Positions 58,400-64,000 of a stretch of DNA of 64,000 bases are shown in pieces. A program made the translations under genes and the position numbers. Numbering within the stretch: the first letter of the stretch is position 1; the number at the start of each line of letters is the position of its first letter. The notes beneath the pieces are model-generated. The model was not told the origin of the DNA, ran no database searches, and saw nothing but the letters and a program-made list of their open reading frames with translations. Origin of the DNA: PALSA-612 sp963711315 (GTDB taxonomy: Bacteria > Actinomycetota > Thermoleophilia > Gaiellales > Gaiellaceae); contig CAVQDQ010000002.1 in assembly GCA_963711315.1 (NCBI GenBank), forward strand, positions 248,001-312,000, in the 5' to 3' direction.

Positions 58400-59031
58400 G
58401 GCGGCGGCTGGCGCTCGGCGCCGCTTCAGTGGTCTGTGTTGCCCTGGCGGTCGTGCTGCTCCTGCTTGCCGTCGACATCGGGCGCTGGAGCGACGCCATG
58501 GCCGCCGATGATGTCCGCTACCGCGCCGAGCCGGAGAGCGAAGGGCTATGGCAGCCCGACACCGTGCTGCCGTTCGCGGCGGCTAAGCGTCTCCTGGGAA
58601 CGGGAGACGACGTGGCATTCCGGGAGGCGTTGAGGGCGCTTCGACTCGGGCAGCTCGAGCTCGGGATCACCTCCGATCCTGAGCTCGCGCTCCGTCGCGG
58701 CGAGGCGCGTGCGCGCCTCCAGCAGGTCGCCACCGAGGACCCCGATCGCCGTCGAAGGTCTCGCGCTACGAACCTCGTCGGCGTGATCGCGTTCGCGAGC
58801 TCGCTGACCGAGGCCCGCGACCAGGCGGCGTTCATCGCGGACGCGACCGCCGCGTTCCAGACGGCAATCGAGCTCGACCCCGACAACCGTGAGGCGAAGG
58901 CGAACCTCGAGCTGGCCCTGCAGAGAGGGCGTGCGATTCAGCCGACGGAATCCGGTGGTGGGCCGAACCCGTCGCCCGGAGGCTCGGGCGCGAAAGGCGC
59001 TGGCGCCGGCGACCCGGGATCCGGGTACTAG
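58396..59031 (+). CDS. Membrane-anchored TPR-like protein (locus B)
   Basis: A 211-residue protein matching the locus A TPR gene: one N-terminal membrane helix (SVVCVALAVVLLLLAVDIGR), a helical domain, a TPR-like unit AAFQTAIELDPDNREAKANL, and a Gly-rich tail ending DPGSGY. It lies between the two VWA genes, as in locus A. It likely scaffolds the extracytoplasmic face of the complex. The ATG falls in the VWA-1 stop (ATGA), and VWA-2 begins 2 nt after its own stop. Confidence 0.77.
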   Translation: MRRRLALGAASVVCVALAVVLLLLAVDIGRWSDAMAADDVRYRAEPESEGLWQPDTVLPFAAAKRLLGTGDDVAFREALRALRLGQLELGITSDPELALRRGEARARLQQVATEDPDRRRRSRATNLVGVIAFASSLTEARDQAAFIADATAAFQTAIELDPDNREAKANLELALQRGRAIQPTESGGGPNPSPGGSGAKGAGAGDPGSGY

Positions 59032-59033
59032 AA

Positions 59034-60008
59034 GTGGCCGGGCTCAGCCTCATCTTCTTGTCCCCGAAGGGCGCGCTGATCGCGCTCTGCGTGCTCGTCC
59101 CGCTGGTCGTCCTCGTGCTCGTGGCCAGGCGTGGGAGCCGCCTCCGCGCCGCACTCGCAGTTCCGCGCGCTTCTCGTTGGCGCTTGGTCGTACCGACGGT
59201 CGCTGCCGCGTTGGTCGCGGGGCTGTTCGGCGTGGCCGCGGCGCAGCCGGTCGCAGAGCAGGAGACGGCGCTGGATGTGCGGACGGACGCAGAGGCGTAC
59301 GTCGTGATCGACATCTCCCGCTCCATGCTCGCGCGCTCCGGCGTCGGCGGAGCCATGCGCCTGACGCGAGCGAAGGCCGCGGCCATCAAGCTGCGCAGCG
59401 CGCTGCCGGAGATCCCCGTCGGTGTCGCCTCGCTGACCGACCGCGTGCTCCCGCATCTCTTCCCCAGCGCTGACGCGGACACGTTCCGCACGACCGTGGC
59501 GCTGGCACTCGGTATCGAGCGGCCGCCGCCGCGATCGAGCCTGATCACGACGGCGACGAGCTTGGACTCGCTGGCAGCCGTCGCGACGCAGAGGTTCTTC
59601 TCGCCGCGCGCCCAGCGGCGGGTGGTCGTCGTGCTGACCGACGGCGAGACTCAGGGGATCAACGAGGCGCGCCTGGCGCGTGCGTGGCGGCGGCCACCCG
59701 GGGTCGATGTCGTCTTCGTGCACTTCTGGTCGCGCGACGAGCGAGTGTTCAGCCGCGGGCTGCCCGAGCCCCAGTACCGGCCGGACCCGGGAGCACGCAA
59801 CGCTCTAGACAGTCTGGCGAACGTGACCGGAGCGACCGTCTTCGACGAGGACGAGCTCGACGCAGCGACGAGTCGTGTGCGCTCGCTGCTGAAGCGCGGG
59901 CCGACAGTGACCGAGGGCGTGCGTAAGACGCGGCTCGCGCTCGCGCCGTACTTGCTCGCCGCCGCGCTGCTACCGCTCGGCGTCCTCCTCTGGAAGCGAG
60001 AGCGCTAG
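59034..60008 (+). CDS. VWA-domain membrane protein, BatA-like (locus B, last gene)
   Basis: A 324-residue BatA-type protein with N-terminal membrane helices (about 12-30 and 50-70), MIDAS motif DISRS at 93-97, VVVVLTDGETQG, and a C-terminal helix (YLLAAALLPLGVLLWKRER). It corresponds to locus A VWA-2, sharing AAAQPV before the VWA domain and SLTDRVLPH versus SMTDRILPH. GTG 59034 was chosen by alignment with that paralogue. It ends in CTAG, shared with the stop of the convergent gene. Confidence 0.87.
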   Translation: MAGLSLIFLSPKGALIALCVLVPLVVLVLVARRGSRLRAALAVPRASRWRLVVPTVAAALVAGLFGVAAAQPVAEQETALDVRTDAEAYVVIDISRSMLARSGVGGAMRLTRAKAAAIKLRSALPEIPVGVASLTDRVLPHLFPSADADTFRTTVALALGIERPPPRSSLITTATSLDSLAAVATQRFFSPRAQRRVVVVLTDGETQGINEARLARAWRRPPGVDVVFVHFWSRDERVFSRGLPEPQYRPDPGARNALDSLANVTGATVFDEDELDAATSRVRSLLKRGPTVTEGVRKTRLALAPYLLAAALLPLGVLLWKRER

Positions 60009-60361
60009 GTCTCGATCTCGATCCAGGGCTCCACGGCTTCGGGAAAGCCGTTCTCGTCCATGTACGAGATCGCCCGGCTGGCGATCCAGATGACAGCCTC
60101 GGGGCTTGCCTGCGTAAGCGCGGCGCGAACTGCCTCGTCCCCGGCCCCTGGGCTCTGGAGCTGGCCAGCCCGTGCGCGGCGCAGGAGCGACAGCATGTAC
60201 GCGGCGCGATCGGCGTTGTTTCCCTGCTCGTGGTACCAGTCCGCGCCCGCTGCTTCGTCGATCGTGGCCGGCGCGTGGGTGGCTAGTTGATTGGCGTCCT
60301 CGGCGGCTACGAAATCGTCCGCCGGCCGCTGCACTGCGCCCTTGCGTGGAAAGAGCGACAT
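60005..60361 (-). CDS. Hypothetical protein
   Basis: A 118-residue soluble, mostly helical and acidic protein (LFPRKGAVQRPADDFVAAED). The centre reads NADRAAYMLSLLRRARAGQL and the C-terminus ASRAISYMDENGFPEAVEPW. No family recognised. The ATG is preceded by TAGGAGA at normal spacing, so this message would have a short leader. Its stop shares CTAG with the convergent VWA gene. Confidence 0.6.
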   Translation of the reverse strand: MSLFPRKGAVQRPADDFVAAEDANQLATHAPATIDEAAGADWYHEQGNNADRAAYMLSLLRRARAGQLQSPGAGDEAVRAALTQASPEAVIWIASRAISYMDENGFPEAVEPWIEIET

Positions 60362-60572
60362 GGTGTCTCCTAACTGACGATGAGCGTTTCTAACGAAACT
60401 GTGTGCGGTACGTCATACACTACGATCCTGCACTTGACCACAGGAGAGGGCGATTGGGCATCGACGGAACGTCTCGGCTGGGAACGGCTGCCTCGGCCGG
60501 CGACTGGTCGCGCCTACTCCTGCATCCTGCGGTCCTGTGTGAAGCAGAGACAATCTCGGATGGAGGAGATAG
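60362..60572. other. Divergent intergenic region upstream of the ABC transporter
   Basis: A 211-bp gap, the longest in the window. AT-richer words such as TACACT and TACGAT occur near 60416-60425 and could be -10 boxes for the transporter, giving a leader of about 145 nt. An open frame from 60380 has atypical composition and no clear ribosome binding site. No hairpin or known riboswitch was recognised. Confidence 0.35.
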
Positions 60573-62205
60573 ATGCGTAAGCGCTCAATCGTGCTCCTCG
60601 CGGGAGCGGCTGCGATCGCTGCGACGCTCGTCGTTGGCCCAACGGCCTCGGCTAGCTCCGATCGTGCTTCCGCGGGGACGGTCGTGTTTATTCACGACCA
60701 GGAGCCGCCGAACCTCCAGGGCCCGTGGGTGGGGAACAATCTCTATGCCACCTCACTGGTTCTGAACAACATCTGGTACGGCGGCCAGATCCGTGACAAC
60801 AGGGCGAACTTCCAGCCCAAGCTGTTCACGGGTGCACCGAAGCTCGTCAAGAAGAGTCCGCTGACGGTCAGCGGTCGAGTACCGCAAGGACGCGGTCTGG
60901 TCGGACGGCAAGCCCGTCACGGGCAACGACCTCCGGGCGACCTGGCAGGTCTTCATCAACCCGAAGAACAACGTCATCAGCCGAACGGGTTGGGAGGACG
61001 TCAAGTCCATCACTGCCAAGGGCAAGAAGGCTACTGTCGTCTTCAAGAAGCAGTACGCCGACTGGGAGGCCCTCGTTTCGGGCGGCCCCTACCCGGCGCA
61101 CGTCATCGCGGGCCAGGACATGAACGAGATGTTCCTGAACTCGATCACCGTGTCGGCCGGTCCGTGGAAGTTCAGCAGCTGGCAGAAGGGCGTCCAGCTG
61201 ACAGTGGTAAAGAACCCGGCCTTCAAGGCCGGCACACCGATGAAGCTCGACCGTGTCGTGTTCCGTTACATCCTCGACACGAACGCCCGATTCCAGGCCC
61301 TGAAGGCCGGTGAGGGCCAGGTCATGGAGCCGCAGCCGCAGCTCCAGATCGCCGACTTCCTCAAGGACAAGAAGTTCGTCGTTGACCAGAAGATCGGCTA
61401 CGCCTGGGAGCACGTTGACATCCAGTTCGGTCCCCAGGGCCACCCGGCTCTGAAGCAGCCGTACGTCCGGCAGGCGCTCATCACGGGCATCAACCGCAAG
61501 CAGATCGCGGGTGCCCTGTACGCGACGATCGCTCCGGGGCTGCCGCAGCTCAACAGCCACATGTTCAAGCCCTTCGAGAGCAACTACAAGCAGAACTGGG
61601 CTGTCTACAAGTTCAGCCAGCAGAAGGTCATCGACATTCTGCAGAAGAAGGGTTGCACCGGTGGGCCGAGCAAGCCCTCCGCGAACAACCAGTCGATCTT
61701 CAGCTGCCCGAACGTCGGCAAGCTGTCGTTCCGCTTCGGCACCACGACCGGCAACCAGCTCCGCGCGCTCGCCTTCGAGATCATGCAGAGGCAGCTCAAG
61801 AGCGTCGGAATCGAGCTCGTCGCTCGCTTCCAGGTCGCCGGCACGCTGTTCGGCACGACGCTGCCGTCGGGTGACTGGGACCTCGCGATGTTCACGTGGG
61901 TCGGCAGCCCGTCGACTCCGATCACAATCAAGGACCTGTACGCCTGTGGTGGCGACCAGAACTACATGAACTACTGCAACAAGAAGCTCACCGCGGTGCA
62001 GAACGCCGTGGCAACCGAGCTCGACGCTGCCAAGCGTGCTCAGATGCTCAACTCGTCTGAGCTGAAGTACATGGTCAAGGACATCCCGTCCATCCCGCTG
62101 TTCGCACGGCCGATCTACGTCATCCGCGCGAACACGGTCAAGGGCCCGGTGGTCAACCCGACCACGGAAGGCAGCCCTTGGAACGTCTCGGCCTGGACGG
62201 CGTAA
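60573..62205 (+). CDS. ABC transporter substrate-binding protein (family 5, peptide type), single frameshift
   Basis: An exported peptide/nickel-type binding protein of about 544 residues after repair. Signal peptide SIVLLAGAAAIAATLVVGPT; lobe segments TVVFIHDQEPPNLQGPWVGN and, after a one-base shift near 60870, VEYRKDAVWSDGKPVTGNDL, the family signature region. Later parts: YVRQALITGINRKQIAGALY and DWDLAMFTWVGSPSTPITIK. ATG 60573 follows GGAGGAGATAG. It is followed by a stable hairpin and two permease genes. No lipobox is visible in the signal. Confidence 0.85.
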
Positions 62206-62244
62206 GCCAGCCTTCCAGGAGGTAACGGAGGAACGACGAAGTCT

Positions 62245-62268
62245 CCACTCCCGCTCCGGCGGGAGTGG
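62245..62268 (+). terminator. Stable hairpin between binding-protein and permease genes
   Basis: CCACTCCCGC (62245-62254) pairs perfectly with GCGGGAGTGG (62259-62268), loop TCCG. There is no T run. Hairpins here often stabilise the binding-protein message or partly stop transcription, so that the permeases are made in smaller amounts. Confidence 0.6.
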
Positions 62269-62318
62269 GGCTTCCCTCCAAAAAGCGATACGAATAGGTC
62301 AGAATCAGAGCTCACTAG

Positions 62319-63296
62319 ATGATCACCTACATCATCCGCCGGCTCCTCTACAGCGTTCTCGTGCTGATCGCGGCGAGCTTCCTCGTCTTCACGTTCGTCG
62401 CCAAGGGAGCCGGTGACCCGCTGGGCCCGCTCCGCGTCGCGCAGAACGTGGATCAGGAAGGCCTCGACCGCATCGCCGAGGAGAAGCACCTCAACGATTC
62501 CGTCTTCGTGCGCTACGGCTACTGGGCGAAGGACGCCGTCACGAACAACTTCGGCGAGACGCTCCTGACGAACAAGCCGATCCTGCCCGACCTCTGGCGC
62601 GTGATGAAGAACACGCTTCAACTCGTGTTCGTCGCCGAGTTGCTCGCCATCCTCATCGCGATCGGGATCGGAGTGCTCTCGGCGTTACGGCAGTACTCGG
62701 TCTTCGACTACACGGCGACGACCTTCAGCTTCCTCGGGTTAGCGATGCCGCTGTTCTGGCTCGCACTCATGCTCCAGGTGCTCGTTGTGCAGATCCAATC
62801 GTGGACGGGCTACAAGCTCTTTCCCATCGCAAATCTCAACGACGTGGACCCTGGCCACGGCTTCAGCTTCTTCGTCGACCGTGCCCACCACCTGGCCCTG
62901 CCGGTGATGGTGCTGATGGTGGCGAGCATCGCGCAGTACTCTCGCTTCATGAGGGCGTCGATGCTCGAGGTGGTCCACGCCGACTACGTGCGCACGGCGC
63001 GGGCCAAGGGCCTCAACGAGCGCAGGGTGACGATGGGTCACGCGTTCCGCAATGCGCTCGTCCCGCTCGTGACCGTCGTCGCGCTGAACTTCGGGGCCCT
63101 GATCGGCGGCGCCATCGTCACCGAGACCGTGTTCTCGCTCGACGGCATGGGCCTCTACTTCATCAACGCGCTCGGCGGCGCCGATCCCTACCCGGTCATG
63201 GCGTGGCTGATGATCACCGCGACGATGATCATTGTCTTCAACCTGATCGCGGACATCCTGTACGGCGTGCTCGATCCGCGCGTGCGCTATGACTGA
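62319..63296 (+). CDS. ABC transporter permease, DppB/OppB type
   Basis: A 325-residue inner-membrane permease with about six helices. N-terminus ITYIIRRLLYSVLVLIAASF is typical for DppB. The ATPase-contact (EAA) loop is present as MLEVVHADYVRTARAKGLNE, and AFRNALVPLVTVVALNFGAL follows. The end is DILYGVLDPRVRYD. It starts 113 nt after the binding-protein gene; the second permease starts inside its stop region. Confidence 0.93.
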   Translation: MITYIIRRLLYSVLVLIAASFLVFTFVAKGAGDPLGPLRVAQNVDQEGLDRIAEEKHLNDSVFVRYGYWAKDAVTNNFGETLLTNKPILPDLWRVMKNTLQLVFVAELLAILIAIGIGVLSALRQYSVFDYTATTFSFLGLAMPLFWLALMLQVLVVQIQSWTGYKLFPIANLNDVDPGHGFSFFVDRAHHLALPVMVLMVASIAQYSRFMRASMLEVVHADYVRTARAKGLNERRVTMGHAFRNALVPLVTVVALNFGALIGGAIVTETVFSLDGMGLYFINALGGADPYPVMAWLMITATMIIVFNLIADILYGVLDPRVRYD

Positions 63297-64000
63297 TGTC
63301 CGTCCCGCCTCCGACATGCTGCCGGAGGAGCGCGAGGAGCGCGCGATCGCGTCCGAGAGCGTTGGGCGCCCGGCGAGCGCGGGCACGGCCACCGGCGGGC
63401 TCGCGACGCACGAGGACCCCATGCAAGTAGCCCAGCACGAGCTCGAGCTCACCTACGAGCACGGAGTCGAGCTCGAGGCGCGCAGCCAGTGGGCGTACGC
63501 TCGCATGCGCTTCTTCCGCCACAAGCTCGCCGTCACGAGCCTCATCATCCTGATCGGCTTTATGTTCGTCGCGTTCTTCGCCGGCTGGATCGCGCCCCAC
63601 ACCGAGGACTGGCAGCCGAACTACGACTCGAACTACCTCAACGCACTGAACCAGGCTCCGTCGTGGGACTTTCCGTTCGGCACCGACCAGCTGGGCCGCG
63701 ACTACTTCAGCCGCGTCATCTACGGCGTCCAGACGTCGCTCGGAGTCGCGATCGTGGTCGCGCTGCTGGCGACGCTCATCGGCACCATCATCGGCGCGGT
63801 CGCCGGCTACTACGGCGGCGCGATCGATAACGGCCTCATGCGCTTCACGGACCTCATCCTCACGGTGCCGGGTATTGCCGTCCTGCTCGTCGCCGCTGCG
63901 TACCTCGGTTCGTCGTCGGTCAAAGTGCCGCTCGGCGTCACGTCGTACGACATTCCGCAGCCGATGGTGATCGGCCTCATCCTCGCGTTCCTCTTCTGGA
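63289..64000 (+). CDS. ABC transporter permease, DppC/OppC type (3' end outside the window)
   Basis: The first 237 codons of the second permease. ATG 63289 overlaps the DppB-like stop by 8 nt. A long hydrophilic N-terminus of about 75 residues precedes the first helix (LIILIGFMFVAFFAGWIAPH). Then come FPFGTDQLGRDYFSRVIYGV, the DppC hallmark, and helices such as LATLIGTIIGAVAGYYGG, with the last visible segment PMVIGLILAFLFW. The reading frame is open to the window end. ATPase genes probably follow. Confidence 0.9.
   Translation, partial: MTDVRPASDMLPEEREERAIASESVGRPASAGTATGGLATHEDPMQVAQHELELTYEHGVELEARSQWAYARMRFFRHKLAVTSLIILIGFMFVAFFAGWIAPHTEDWQPNYDSNYLNALNQAPSWDFPFGTDQLGRDYFSRVIYGVQTSLGVAIVVALLATLIGTIIGAVAGYYGGAIDNGLMRFTDLILTVPGIAVLLVAAAYLGSSSVKVPLGVTSYDIPQPMVIGLILAFLFW

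Noticed and set aside
60380..60580. Small open frame of 66 codons in the gap before the ABC transporter
   Set aside because: It overlaps the transporter start by 8 nt, has no ribosome binding site and has an untypical composition. It is more likely leader or promoter DNA.
1..64000. tRNA, rRNA, CRISPR, insertion sequences, prophage or replication origin
   Set aside because: No cloverleaf with a T-loop GTTCGA core in context, no regularly spaced repeats, no transposase or integrase motifs, and no dnaA-type cluster were seen. A covariance-model search could still find a missed small RNA.

Overview
This window comes from a GC-rich bacterium with strongly actinobacterial traits. It makes heavy use of GTG and TTG starts, many genes overlap by 4 nt (ATGA, GTGA, TTGA), and it carries the rpmE / prfA / prmC / tsaC / glyA / upp / wecA / atp block found in Gram-positive bacteria. 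The lineage looks like Actinomycetota, perhaps Thermoleophilia, but that is inference. No rRNA, tRNA, CRISPR or insertion sequence was seen.

Layout. (1) 0.4-1.6 kb: a 1-Cys peroxiredoxin and a small PepSY-like protein. (2) 12.5-1.6 kb, minus strand: one operon of about 14 genes ('locus A'). It begins with an ECF sigma factor and continues with a membrane protein and five secreted paralogues that share a C-terminal PCYLAG motif. It also encodes a MoxR ATPase, a DUF58 protein, a lipoprotein, two VWA proteins and a TPR protein. (3) 12.5-15.5 kb: an Ig-like repeat protein, carbamate kinase and a CAP-domain protein. (4) 15.6-32.2 kb: acyl-CoA and propionyl-CoA catabolism. This includes thiolase, 3-hydroxyacyl-CoA dehydrogenase, acyl-CoA dehydrogenase, cobalamin adenosyltransferase, a split methylmalonyl-CoA mutase, enoyl-CoA hydratase, EtfBA and ETF-quinone oxidoreductase, with scattered transporters and secreted proteins. 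(5) 32.3-36.2 kb: a KamA-like radical SAM enzyme, a threonine-dehydratase-like enzyme, ribosomal protein L31, a DUF1385 protein and OsmC. (6) 36.2-39.7 kb: a large cyclase/AAA/TPR regulator. (7) 39.7-53.7 kb: the housekeeping block from prfA to the ATP synthase genes. It is interrupted by a badly frameshifted A-T-TE synthetase plus a phosphopantetheinyl transferase, and it ends at atpG next to a 109-bp direct repeat, with no atpD or atpC. (8) 54.6-60.0 kb: 'locus B', a second MoxR-DUF58-lipoprotein-VWA-TPR-VWA operon with the same core order as locus A but without the sigma factor or the PCYLAG genes. (9) 60.6-64.0 kb: a peptide-type ABC importer that runs off the window.

How the parts work together. 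The ETF genes can pass electrons from the acyl-CoA dehydrogenase to quinone. The adenosyltransferase can supply the cofactor of the split mutase. Loci A and B look like two versions of one envelope-facing MoxR/VWA machine, with locus A placed under its own sigma factor and given a family of secreted client-like proteins.

Two general features shape the annotation. Many first genes have a TAnnnT -10-like box only 6-10 nt before the start codon, which points to leaderless transcription. All seven convergent gene pairs end within 1 nt of each other or overlap. About ten genes carry frameshifts, concentrated at 8.8-11.2 kb and 41.3-44.1 kb. Several of these lie in core genes, so sequence error is at least as likely as decay.
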